Assembly (NCBI GenBank): GCA_020632995.1
Contig: JACKEN010000006.1
Coordinates: 124,001-188,000, forward strand
Length of the DNA: 64,000 bases
Reading direction: 5' to 3'
DNA from: Deltaproteobacteria bacterium
GTDB lineage: Bacteria; Myxococcota; Kuafuiibacteriia; Kuafuiibacteriales; Kuafuiibacteriaceae
Shown here: positions 56,405-64,000 of the stretch, one piece after another
How positions within the stretch are numbered: the first letter of the stretch is position 1
How the letters are laid out: each line of letters opens with the position of its first letter
Notes under the pieces: model-generated
What the model was told of the DNA's origin: nothing
Databases searched by the model: none
Seen by the model: only the letters and a program-made list of their open reading frames with translations
Made by a program: the position numbers and the translations under genes

Positions 56405-58549
56405 CTACGGGTTCTGGAACCGGAAACCCTGCACCCGCTCCTGGAGGGTGCTGGCCACCGCCGCCAGCTCGTGGGCGGCCTGGCTGACGTGGCGGGAGCC
56501 CTCGTCGTTCTGCTTCGCTACCTCGCGCACGGAGCCGATGACGGTGCTGACCAGGTTCACCCCCTGGGCCGCCTCGGCGCTCCCCTGGGAGACCGACGCC
56601 GACGCGGCGTTGAGCTCCTCGATCGCGCGGGCCACGTCGACCGCCCCTCGGGTGGCCTCGGCCACGTTGCGCGCGATCTCGGAGGCGCCCTGGGTGGACT
56701 CGGCCACGGAGTGTGCGATCTCGGATGCGGTGGCGTTCTGCTGATCCACCGAGGTGACGATGGTGTCCGACGAGTCGGCGAGCTTCTGGACGTAGCTCGC
56801 GACCTTGTTCATCGCCTCGGCCGCCGCGCGGCTCGACGCCTGCACCTCACCGATGCGGCCGGCGATGTCCTCCGCCGCGCGCCCGGACTGCTGGGCGAGC
56901 TGCTTGACCTCGTTGGCCACCACCGCGAAGCCCCGACCGCTCTCGCCCGCGCTCGCCGCCTCGATGGTGGCGTTCAGGGCGAGCAGGTTGGTCTGGTCCG
57001 CGATGTCCTTGATGACCTCGGTGACCTTGCCGATCGCGTCGCTGTTCTTGGCCAGGGTCTGCATCGCGGTCGCGGCCGCGCTCGCGAGATCCAGGGCCTC
57101 CACCGACAGCTTGTGCGACGACGAGGCGCTGCCCGCCACCTCGCGGAACGAGGCGCTCATCTCCTCCACCGCGGCGGCGACGAGGGTCATGTTCTGGGAC
57201 ATCTCCTCGGCCGCAGCGGCGATCGACTGCATGTTCGCGCTCATCTCCTCGGCCGCGGCGGAGACGCCCTCGATGTTGGCGTTCATCTCGGCGCTGGCCG
57301 AGGCCACCGAGCCGAGGCTGCCGGCCGCCTGCTCCACGCTGGCGGCGGCGCTCTGCGAGTCGGAGGCGGTGCGGTTGGAGCCCGACATGAGCTGCTCGCT
57401 CACCGCCGAGAGCTCTCTCGACGACACCCCGAGCGCCTTGGCGTTGGCCTGGATCGCGTCCAGCACCTTGGACACGTCCTCGGCCATCCGGTTCACGTCA
57501 CGGGCGAGCCCGCCGATCTCGTCCTCGCGCTCCACCGTGGCCCGCTGCGAGAAGTCGCCGTTGGCCATCGCGTCGATCACCTCGACCAGCCGGCTGATCG
57601 GGCCGGTGATGCTGGCGGTGGTGACGCTGGCGGAGGCGACGCCGACCAGCACGAGCACCGCGCCGATGCCGAGGAGCACCCACGACCAGCGCTGGTTGGC
57701 GGTCACCACCTGGGGCCCCAGGGTGTCCTGGGTCTCCATGTAGGCGACCTTCACCGCCTCGCTGTTCTCGGCCACCTGGCCGCCCAGCTTCTCCAGACGT
57801 GGGATGAGGGCGGTGCGCTGCCGAGCGAGCTCCCCCTCGAGCTGAGCCATGCTCGCGGCGAAGGCCTCGAGGGCCGCCCCGACCTCGTCGCGGTCGGGCA
57901 TCGGGAGGCGCTTGGCCGCCGCCGCCGCGTCCGCGTGCATGCGGCGCGCGGCATCCAGGTCGTCCAGTCGGCGGGCGCGGTACTGGGCCAGCTCGGTCTG
58001 GGTCCGCAGGACGGCGCGTATGATCTCCGCGGTGTCCTTGAGCGCCGCGGTGTTGCCCAGCCGGGCCCACTTTGGCAGGTCGCCCCCGAGGTCCTCGGCG
58101 AGGACCTTCCCCGACTGGCGATAGGCGGTGTTCTGGTTCTCGGCCGTCTCCACCGAGGTCACCAGCTGCTCGAAGGTGGCCAGGTAGTCCGTGAGATCCG
58201 CGCGGGTGGCCTCGACCTTGCCCTTGTGCGCCGGGACGCTGATCAGCGCGAGCGCGTCCTCGGCCATCTTCACCGCGTCGGCGCCGTGGGATCGGACCTC
58301 CACCACCGCGGCGGGGGCCGCGGTCGTGATGTACTCCTTGGCGAACAGCCGCATCATCAGCGCCTCGGCCTGGATGCGGCTCAGGGCGTTGCTCTGGCGG
58401 GCCACCGCCCGATACTCGCCGAGGCCGTCGCTGGCCCCATCGAGCGCGACCTTCGAGATGCCGGTGCTGAGGAGGAGGCCGCCCACGAGGAGCGTGAAGC
58501 CGATGTAGAGTCTGTTCTTGATGGTGAGAGAAGTCGAAGTGCTTGCCAT
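56405..58549 (-). CDS. Methyl-accepting chemotaxis protein
   Basis: A 714-residue transmembrane chemoreceptor. Helix 1 is LYIGFTLLVGGLLLSTGISK; a helical periplasmic domain of about 280 residues follows, then helix 2 (WVLLGIGAVLVLVGVASASV), a HAMP domain (ITGPISRLVEVIDAMANGDFSQRATVEREDE) and the signalling hairpin with tip IADQTNLLALNATIEAASAG followed by ESGRGFAVVANEVKQLA. It should report to CheA/CheW. The C-terminus FRFQNP lacks a CheR-tethering pentapeptide. The ATG at 58549 is chosen because helix 1 begins 15 residues later; an upstream in-frame extension is unlikely to be translated. The ligand is unknown. No other chemotaxis gene is adjacent. Confidence 0.93.
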   Translation of the reverse strand: MASTSTSLTIKNRLYIGFTLLVGGLLLSTGISKVALDGASDGLGEYRAVARQSNALSRIQAEALMMRLFAKEYITTAAPAAVVEVRSHGADAVKMAEDALALISVPAHKGKVEATRADLTDYLATFEQLVTSVETAENQNTAYRQSGKVLAEDLGGDLPKWARLGNTAALKDTAEIIRAVLRTQTELAQYRARRLDDLDAARRMHADAAAAAKRLPMPDRDEVGAALEAFAASMAQLEGELARQRTALIPRLEKLGGQVAENSEAVKVAYMETQDTLGPQVVTANQRWSWVLLGIGAVLVLVGVASASVTTASITGPISRLVEVIDAMANGDFSQRATVEREDEIGGLARDVNRMAEDVSKVLDAIQANAKALGVSSRELSAVSEQLMSGSNRTASDSQSAAASVEQAAGSLGSVASASAEMNANIEGVSAAAEEMSANMQSIAAAAEEMSQNMTLVAAAVEEMSASFREVAGSASSSHKLSVEALDLASAAATAMQTLAKNSDAIGKVTEVIKDIADQTNLLALNATIEAASAGESGRGFAVVANEVKQLAQQSGRAAEDIAGRIGEVQASSRAAAEAMNKVASYVQKLADSSDTIVTSVDQQNATASEIAHSVAESTQGASEIARNVAEATRGAVDVARAIEELNAASASVSQGSAEAAQGVNLVSTVIGSVREVAKQNDEGSRHVSQAAHELAAVASTLQERVQGFRFQNP

Positions 58550-58652
58550 GGACGAGCCGTGTCTCCTGGCCACCCCATCGGCGGGTCTCGTGCGTGGCTT
58601 GAAGATCACGGATAGGGGAGATCTGAATATGCCCACAGAATCTCACGCGGGC

Positions 58653-58669
58653 GTGTCTCGGGGAGACAC
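58653..58669. terminator. Inverted repeat GTGTCTC-GGG-GAGACAC
   Basis: A perfect 7-bp stem with a 3-nt loop, upstream of the chemoreceptor gene and downstream of the minus-strand operon that ends at 58767. It may be part of a terminator or a palindromic operator for the chemoreceptor. No T-run. Confidence 0.4.
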
Positions 58670-58674
58670 ATGAG

Positions 58675-58695
58675 CTGGGTTCCCCCTGAACCCAG
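58675..58695 (-). terminator. Inverted repeat CTGGGTTC-CCCCT-GAACCCAG
   Basis: A perfect 8-bp stem with a 5-nt loop, 71 bp past the stop of the minus-strand phosphatase-fold gene. With the hairpin next to it this is the likely end of that operon. No T-run, as is common in GC-rich genomes. Confidence 0.5.
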
Positions 58696-58766
58696 AGGTC
58701 GGATCATCCGAGTCGACGTCTCGGCAGGCCTCACACCCGCCTGCATTGTGGTCGGCTGTGCGTGAA

Positions 58767-59822
58767 TCAATGACGTCGACGCAGGCGCACCATCACCGGG
58801 AGGTGATCGCTCACGTCCCCCGCCTCCTTCACCACCCGGACCTCCAGCACCTCGAAGCCCGGGCCGTAGAACAGGTAGTCCAGCTTCCGGTTCGGGGCGT
58901 GGGCGGGGAAGGTCATGAAGTCGGCCTCGTCCGCCTTCAGCCGTTCGGGGGAGACCGCGTCGCTGAGGCCCTTCACCTGCCGCAGGCGGGGGATGGTGGC
59001 GTCCTCGTCGTGGGACGTCTCGGGCTCGTCGGGGTAGCCGCTCCGCACGCTGGCCTCGGGGGGCACGGTGTTGAGATCGCCCCCGAAGAGCAGGAGGGGT
59101 TGCATCCGGTCGGTGAGGGTGCGGGCGATGCTCCCCGCGTGGGCCAGGCGGTTCTTGGGGCTGAACGCGTCGGTGTGGGTGTTGAAGACCAGGAGCGACT
59201 GGCCCGCCCAGTCGACCTCCACCTCCTGCAGGTACCGGAACATGTAGCCGAGGTTGTAGACGAAGGAGTTCTCCTCGGGCTTGGGGTGCTCGATGATGGT
59301 GTTCTGCTTCATCGGGAAGCGGCTCAGCACCGCGCCGCCCGAGAGCATGTGCCCGTAGTGGTTCTGGGGCGGCCAGTACGGGAAGGGCAGGTAGTTGGCG
59401 CGCCAGACCTCGGCCCGCGCGATCCACGGCAAGCCAGCCTGCTTGGCGATGGCCTCGGCCTGGTCCACCGAGTAGGAGCGGCCGCAGTCGAAGTCGACCT
59501 CCTGCAGGAGCACCACGTCGGGGTTCAGCGCCTTCAGGACCTCGCCGATGCGCGCGATGCTCTCGTCGAAGTGGGCCTTGGGGAGGGTGCCGCCGGAGCC
59601 CTCGCTCCCCCAGCCGTAGCCCCAGGCGATGTTCCAGGTCACCACGGTGAGGGTGTCGGGCGTCGCGGTGCTGGTAGTGGCGGCGACCCCGGGGGTCTGG
59701 CGCGGTGGGTCGTCGAAGGTCTTCGGAGCCTGGACGCCGTCCGCCATCCAGAGGAGGACGACGGCTACCACCACGAGCAGGATGACGATCGCGGCGAACA
59801 CGCGGGCGAGGATGCGCTTCAT
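58767..59822 (-). CDS. Membrane-anchored endonuclease/exonuclease/phosphatase-fold protein
   Basis: A 351-residue protein with an N-terminal membrane anchor (ILARVFAAIVILLVVVAVVLLW) and an EEP domain outside the cytoplasm. Family motifs appear in order: TVVTWNIAWG, VVLLQEVDFDCGR, LLVFNTHTDAFS, LLFGGDLNTVP, KLDYLFYG and SDHLPVMVRL, so the metal ligands and catalytic His/Asp are all present. EEP enzymes include nucleases, sphingomyelinases and inositol phosphatases; the substrate cannot be told here. Start ATG 59822 (a GTG one codon earlier is possible), 7 bp after the HIT gene. It is the last gene of a five-gene minus-strand cluster. Confidence 0.9.
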   Translation of the reverse strand: MKRILARVFAAIVILLVVVAVVLLWMADGVQAPKTFDDPPRQTPGVAATTSTATPDTLTVVTWNIAWGYGWGSEGSGGTLPKAHFDESIARIGEVLKALNPDVVLLQEVDFDCGRSYSVDQAEAIAKQAGLPWIARAEVWRANYLPFPYWPPQNHYGHMLSGGAVLSRFPMKQNTIIEHPKPEENSFVYNLGYMFRYLQEVEVDWAGQSLLVFNTHTDAFSPKNRLAHAGSIARTLTDRMQPLLLFGGDLNTVPPEASVRSGYPDEPETSHDEDATIPRLRQVKGLSDAVSPERLKADEADFMTFPAHAPNRKLDYLFYGPGFEVLEVRVVKEAGDVSDHLPVMVRLRRRH

Positions 59823-59829
59823 CACGGGC

Positions 59830-60171
59830 TCAGCCGGGCGGCCAGGACATGCTGCGCCCGCCGAGGACGTGCAGGTGGATGTGGAAGACCGACTGCCCGA
59901 CCTCGGCGCCGTTGTTCATGACGAGCCGAAAGCCCGTCAACCCCTCTTGCTTGGCGATCTGGCTGGCGACGAAGACGAGGTGGCCCACCAGGCCCTCCAT
60001 GCTCTCGGTCATGTTCTCGATCTTGTCGAGGGGCTCCTTGGGCACCACCAGCACGTGGGTGGGCGCCACCGGGGCGATGTCGCGGAACGCCAGGCAACGG
60101 TCGTCTTCGTAGACGATGTCCGCCGGCAGCTCGCGGTCGATGATCCGGGCGAAGATGGTCTTGTCGCTCAT
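59830..60171 (-). CDS. HIT-family nucleotide-binding hydrolase
   Basis: A 113-residue histidine-triad protein of the HINT branch. The triad is HIHLHVLGGR near the C-terminus, preceded by SDKTIFARIIDRELPADIVYEDD at the N-terminus and the core AFRDIAPVAPTHVLVVPK. HINT proteins hydrolyse adenosine phosphoramidates and related nucleotide conjugates. Start ATG 60171 is chosen; a longer upstream frame has no support. Length is normal for the family. Confidence 0.95.
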   Translation of the reverse strand: MSDKTIFARIIDRELPADIVYEDDRCLAFRDIAPVAPTHVLVVPKEPLDKIENMTESMEGLVGHLVFVASQIAKQEGLTGFRLVMNNGAEVGQSVFHIHLHVLGGRSMSWPPG

Positions 60172-60206
60172 GGCGCCCTGCGTTGTGGCACGGACCGGGG
60201 GCCCTA

Positions 60207-61250
60207 TCAACCGCGGCCCAGGGCCCGTCGCACCACCGCCTCCGCGGCGTCACGCTGGGCCAACAGGGCGTCGGCCAGGCTCCGCTGCACCCGGGCCCGG
60301 AGCAGGTTGTGGGCCCCTCGGGTGGGGTAGCGGGTGGCGTCCCACCCGAAGTAGCGCTCCTCGAGGGCGTCCCGGGCGAAGCGGGCGGCGAGCTCGAGCA
60401 TGATGGTGGCGGTGGCGGTGACCAGGCCGGCCACCTCGTCCGGGCTCAACAGGCCCGGCGCCCCCGTCGCGTAGCCGGCCACCGCGCCCTCGAAGAGCGC
60501 GAGGTCGAAGCGGCCGGGCAGGGTGTCCTCCCCGCCGGGGTTGCACCAGGAGCGGAACGCGTCGCCGAGCTCGAGCACGATCGGCATCTCGGCCAGGGTG
60601 TCGAGATCGATCAGGCAGATCGCCTCGCCGGTGGCGGGGTCGAAGATCAGGTTGTTGAGCTTCGGGTCCCCGTGCACCACCCGGGAGGTCTCGAGCGGGA
60701 GCGGGCCGAGGGCGGCTGCCGTCTGCAGGATGCCTTGCGTCAGCGGGGCGACCTCGGGGTAGAGCGGGTGCCCGGGGTGCTGCTCGAGGGCGGCGGCCAG
60801 GCCCGCGAGGTGGGCGGGGGTGTCGTGCACCCCGAGGCGGGTGTTCACGAACGCGTGCGACAGGTCCTGCACCGCGGCGTGGAAGCGCCCCAGCATGACG
60901 CCGGCGGCCCGGGCGCGGGCCGGGCTGTCGGCCTTGGAGAGGTTCTCGCCCTCCACCCAGGTCATCAGGCGCCACACCGCCTCGCCGACCCGGGTGTAGA
61001 GGTCGCCGCTCCGGGTGGGCACCAGGCGCGGGGTCACCAGGCCCTTTCGGGCGAGGTGGGTGGTCACCGCGTGGATGTCCTCGTGCACCCCGGGCCCGAA
61101 GATCGGGTTCACGCGCTGGAGCGCATAGCGCAGGCCATCTTGCGTCGTGACCTCGAAGGTGACGTTGATGAGCCCGACCTCCACCGGCCGCAGGGCAGGG
61201 GCGGGGAGGTGGTAGGCGGCGAGGGCCGCCTCGGCCTCGGCCCTCACCAC
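60207..61250 (-). CDS. APH-fold phosphotransferase, NahK-like sugar kinase
   Basis: A 347-residue kinase of the aminoglycoside-phosphotransferase superfamily. The catalytic loop is RVVHGDPKLNNLIFD and the metal-binding motif is CLIDLDTLAEMPIVLELGDAFR, followed by NPGGED. This set, including the IDLDT block and the trailing acidic residues, is closest in pattern to N-acetylhexosamine 1-kinases rather than antibiotic phosphotransferases. An upstream strand VEVGLINVTFEVTTQDGLRYALQRVN supplies the nucleotide-binding lobe. The start (GTG 61250 or GTG 61247) overlaps the end of the peptidase gene. Confidence 0.78.
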   Translation of the reverse strand: MVRAEAEAALAAYHLPAPALRPVEVGLINVTFEVTTQDGLRYALQRVNPIFGPGVHEDIHAVTTHLARKGLVTPRLVPTRSGDLYTRVGEAVWRLMTWVEGENLSKADSPARARAAGVMLGRFHAAVQDLSHAFVNTRLGVHDTPAHLAGLAAALEQHPGHPLYPEVAPLTQGILQTAAALGPLPLETSRVVHGDPKLNNLIFDPATGEAICLIDLDTLAEMPIVLELGDAFRSWCNPGGEDTLPGRFDLALFEGAVAGYATGAPGLLSPDEVAGLVTATATIMLELAARFARDALEERYFGWDATRYPTRGAHNLLRARVQRSLADALLAQRDAAEAVVRRALGRG

Positions 61251-63493
61251 AGGGCGTCTCCGAGGAAGGTCACGATGCGGTGGTAGAGCGCCCCCCGCAC
61301 GTCCGGGTCGGAGACCTGGTGGGTGAGGCCCACCAGGGGCAACAGCTCGAAGGGCCGCTTGGCCCGAAAGAGCGCGTCGGCCAGCTGCAGGGTGTGGGCG
61401 AAGTACACGTTGTCGTCCGCGATGCCGTGCACCAACAGGAGCGGGCGCTCCAGCTTGTCGGCGTAGGTCAACAGCGACGAGGCGTCGTAGGCGGGCGCCG
61501 GGTCACCCAACAGGCCCAGGTAGCGCTCGGTGTAGTGGGTGTCGTAGTAGCGCCAGTCCACCACCGGCGCCCCCGCCACCGCGGCCTTGAACACGTCGGG
61601 GCGCCGGAGCACGGCGAGGGCGGCCATGTAGCCGCCGAAGGACCAGCCATAGACACCCACCCGGTCCAGGTCGAGCTCACGGTAGGCCGCACCCAGGGCC
61701 TGCAGCCCCTTCACCTGATCCTCGAGCGGCACCTCGCCGAAGCGCTCGCGGATCGCCCGCTCGTGGCTCCGCCCGCGCCACTGGGTGCCGCGGCCGTCCA
61801 GCATCGCGACCACGAAGCCGTGGTCGGCCATCCACTGCATGAGCGCGTAGCGGCTGGCGTCGGCCACCACCACGTTGTGGTGCGGGCCGCCGTACACGTA
61901 CAGGATCACCGGGTAGCGCTTGCCCGCCTCGAAGGTGCGCGGGCGCACCAGGGCGGCGTGGAAGCCTCCCGCCTTCTCGGGGGGCACCCGCTCCACCTTC
62001 AGGCCCACCCGGCTCGGGGCGGCGTGGCTCGCAACCTCGCTTGCCTGCGGCGCCTCGGTGAGGGGCGGCACCCGCTCGTCGAGGCTCGCCACCGCGTGCA
62101 CCGTCGACCGCGCGCCCTCCTCGAAGGTGGTGCGGGTGAGGATGAAGCGGGCGCCGTCGCGGCTGAAGGTGGCGGTGTGCTCACCCGGGGCGGAGGTGAC
62201 CCGCACCGGGGCGGCGCCGCCTGACAGCGGGGCCCGGTACAGGTGCTGCTCCACCGGGTCGGGCCCGCCGAGGAACCAGACAAGGCCGCGGGCCTCGTCG
62301 ACGTGGGCGAGGCTGCGGAACCCCGCCCCGGCGTCGAGCACCACCTCGGTGCTCTCCTTGCCCTTCTTCTTGGGGGTGTGCCGCTCCAGGGTCCACTGGC
62401 CGGAGGCCTCGGTGGCCCACAGGTAGCTCCCGTCGCCCAGCCAGCGCGGGGTGCTGTTGGTGAGGTTGAGCCACGCCTCGTCCTCTTCCTCCAACAGCGG
62501 CGCGGTCTTGCCGGTCTCGGGATCGGCGCGCAAGAAGACCTGCGATCGTTGATCGCGGGCCTGCACCAGGAGGGAGAGCGGGCCCTTCTTCGGCCACGTC
62601 ACCCGGGCCAGGTAGGGGTAGCGCGCGCGGTCCCACTTGATCTCGGCGCGCCCGCGCCCGTCCACCCCTACGACGTAGAGGCGGACGTCCGCGTTGGCCT
62701 GGCCGGGGCGCGGGTAGGCGAAGATGTTGGCCGCCTTCTCGGGGCGCGACGCGTCGGCGATCGTGAACTGCTCGAGCGGGCGGTTGTCGGTGGCCTGGTA
62801 GGCGATGTGCTTGCCGTCGGGGGCCCACCAGTAGCCTTGGTAGCGGCTCATCTCCTCCGCCGCCACGAACTCGGGGAGCCCGAAGGGGCGGGCCTCGGTG
62901 CCGCCGGTGGTCAGCCTCTTGAGCTTGCCCTTGCCGAGGTTGAGGACGTGCAGGTCGTAGTCCTGCACGAAGGCGACGCGCTTGCCGTCGGGGGAGGGCC
63001 GCGGATCGAGCACCGCGCCCTCGGGGAGGGCGAGCCGGGTGGTCTCGCCGCTCGCGAGCTCGTGGCGCCACACCTTGCCGGACAGCTTGACGAAGACCGC
63101 GCGGCCCGCGTCGTCCAGCTCGAAGCCCGTGAAGCCCTGGGTCTTCACCCGCTGCCGCTCCCGGAGCGCCTTCTCCTCGACGCTGAGCGCCTCCGCCTTG
63201 CCCTCGAGGAGCGCCTCGGCCGACAGGAGCCGCCGCTCCTCGTTGGTCCCGAGGTCCTTGATCCACAGGTCCGCCTTGGGGTCGTTCGCCTCGGCCCGCA
63301 GGAAGAGCAGGGCCTCGCCGTCCCCGGTGAACCGGAAGTGGCCGGGCCGGCCCAGGGCGTAGTTGTGGGTCACCGTGATCTCCTCGAGGAGGCCCTCCTC
63401 GGGCCGGGTCGGCGGGGTCTTGGCTTGGCTGGGCATGGCGTAGAGGGCGACGAGGGCCACGAGGAGGCGGCGTGGGGCGCTTCGCGGGACCAT
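61244..63493 (-). CDS. Secreted DPP IV-like S9 family prolyl dipeptidase
   Basis: A 749-residue serine peptidase with a signal peptide (LLVALVALYAMPSQA), hence periplasmic or secreted. The N-terminal beta-propeller contains VAAEEMSRYQGYWWAPDG; its Glu-Glu pair is the DPP IV feature that holds the substrate's free amino end. The alpha/beta-hydrolase domain has GWSFGGY (nucleophile Ser near residue 618), GIADDNVYF (Asp near 694) and VGLTHQV (His near 725). It should release X-Pro or X-Ala dipeptides from peptides. The start is ATG 63493, 37 bp after the upstream membrane-protein gene. Confidence 0.93.
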   Translation of the reverse strand: MVPRSAPRRLLVALVALYAMPSQAKTPPTRPEEGLLEEITVTHNYALGRPGHFRFTGDGEALLFLRAEANDPKADLWIKDLGTNEERRLLSAEALLEGKAEALSVEEKALRERQRVKTQGFTGFELDDAGRAVFVKLSGKVWRHELASGETTRLALPEGAVLDPRPSPDGKRVAFVQDYDLHVLNLGKGKLKRLTTGGTEARPFGLPEFVAAEEMSRYQGYWWAPDGKHIAYQATDNRPLEQFTIADASRPEKAANIFAYPRPGQANADVRLYVVGVDGRGRAEIKWDRARYPYLARVTWPKKGPLSLLVQARDQRSQVFLRADPETGKTAPLLEEEDEAWLNLTNSTPRWLGDGSYLWATEASGQWTLERHTPKKKGKESTEVVLDAGAGFRSLAHVDEARGLVWFLGGPDPVEQHLYRAPLSGGAAPVRVTSAPGEHTATFSRDGARFILTRTTFEEGARSTVHAVASLDERVPPLTEAPQASEVASHAAPSRVGLKVERVPPEKAGGFHAALVRPRTFEAGKRYPVILYVYGGPHHNVVVADASRYALMQWMADHGFVVAMLDGRGTQWRGRSHERAIRERFGEVPLEDQVKGLQALGAAYRELDLDRVGVYGWSFGGYMAALAVLRRPDVFKAAVAGAPVVDWRYYDTHYTERYLGLLGDPAPAYDASSLLTYADKLERPLLLVHGIADDNVYFAHTLQLADALFRAKRPFELLPLVGLTHQVSDPDVRGALYHRIVTFLGDALW

Positions 63494-63530
63494 CACCTGC
63501 CGGGCAGGGCACGGCTTTTTGGCCCCGGTG

Positions 63531-64000
63531 TCAACTGGTGCGGTAGCGGCGCGACACCAGCACCACCGCGGGCCCGAAGGCGAGGCCGAGCACCGGGTAC
63601 ACGTCTTGGGGGATCGCGCCCGCGATCGAGCCGGCGGCGACGCCGATGAGGGCGGCGAGGTGGGCGCCCGCGTAGACCCGCACCCCGCGCCGCAGGATCC
63701 AGCGCTCGCGCCACTTCGTCCGGATCAGCACCGCGCACGCCAACAGGTGGGTGGGCGGCAGGGCCAACAGGTTCCAGTTGCCGTGCAGGAAGTCGTAGCC
63801 GGTGGCGAACCAGCCCAGGGCGAGCACGCACCCCGACAGCCCGGCCACCGCGGTCCAGATGATCGCGGCGATGCGGGAGAAGCGCAGGGCCAGGAAGAGC
63901 AGGGGGGCGACGAAGAGGAGGTAGATCTTGGTCCAGGGCCAGGTCCACTGGGGGTGGAAGTCGGCGTCGCGCCCTCGGTACTCCAGGATCTCGGAGCTCA
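63531..64000 (-). CDS. Polytopic membrane protein, 5' end outside the window
   Basis: The frame is open from its stop at 63531 to the right edge, so at least 156 residues are visible and the true start lies beyond 64000. Four hydrophobic segments are evident (WTKIYLLFVAPLLFLALRF, IAAIIWTAVAGLSGCVLALG, LLALPPTHLLACAVLI, VYAGAHLAALIGVAAGSIAG), ending VLGLAFGPAVVLVSRRYRTS. No family is recognised. It lies 37 bp upstream of the DPP IV-like gene on the same strand and may head that operon. Confidence 0.7.
   Translation of the reverse strand, partial: SSEILEYRGRDADFHPQWTWPWTKIYLLFVAPLLFLALRFSRIAAIIWTAVAGLSGCVLALGWFATGYDFLHGNWNLLALPPTHLLACAVLIRTKWRERWILRRGVRVYAGAHLAALIGVAAGSIAGAIPQDVYPVLGLAFGPAVVLVSRRYRTS

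Noticed and set aside
43380..56744. A continuous plus-strand open frame of 4454 codons opposite the giant gene
   Set aside because: Its translation is a His/Leu/Arg/Gly-rich low-complexity shadow typical of the antisense of a high-GC gene. The minus strand carries the AAA+ and VWA motifs.

Overview
The window is very GC-rich (about 70 % by eye), densely coding, and uses many GTG and TTG starts. Eukaryote-like Ser/Thr kinases with PEGA domains, MopE-type lipoproteins, an AceK, an NtrC-type NorR and an RTX protein sit together. That mix fits a large-genome myxobacterium or relative (Myxococcota). This placement is inference; no rRNA or other marker gene is present.

Left part (1-15.3 kb): a truncated lipoprotein gene, a TPR protein and a PEGA Ser/Thr kinase; an amidase/Tag pair with translational overlap, divergent from a Ppx/GppA-HD phosphatase; a kinase-like protein lacking the catalytic Asp; two secreted lipoproteins (one MopE-like, one HExxH protease-like); an organophosphate:phosphate antiporter; a hypothetical gene divergent from aceK; and a 133-codon gene behind a sigma-54 promoter.

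Nitric oxide region (15.3-22.2 kb): norR is divergent from norC-norB-norQ-norD-hemerythrin. Three GT-N7-AC NorR sites and a -24/-12 promoter lie between them. NorC carries two haem motifs instead of one. An IS1634-type insertion sequence (22.46-24.38 kb) separates this block from a tripartite RND efflux operon (24.4-30.2 kb). An RTX-repeat protein with an M91/NleD-like zinc protease domain follows.

The most striking content is one tightly packed minus-strand operon of nine genes from 56.17 down to 32.04 kb. Its first gene encodes a 4123-residue protein with six tandem AAA+ modules, a roughly 1700-residue helical linker and two C-terminal VWA/MIDAS domains, the layout of eukaryotic midasin (Rea1/Mdn1). 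It is followed by a DcrB/DUF1795-like protein, an intact ClpB-type disaggregase, a Kelch-like propeller, two proteins that look like Clp ATPases with destroyed Walker A motifs, two small unknown proteins and a radical SAM enzyme. I read this as a dedicated ATP-driven remodelling machine of unknown purpose and the best candidate for an undescribed system.

Right part (56.4-64 kb): a methyl-accepting chemotaxis protein, then a minus-strand cluster of a membrane protein (cut by the window edge), a DPP IV-like S9 peptidase, a sugar-kinase-like phosphotransferase, a HIT protein and an endonuclease/exonuclease/phosphatase-fold protein.

Across the whole window a 14-bp interrupted palindrome GCAA-N6-TTGC recurs: 12 exact copies and more than 40 one-off variants, nearly all inside genes, often forcing rare codons, and absent from the insertion sequence. 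I saw no tRNA, rRNA or CRISPR array.
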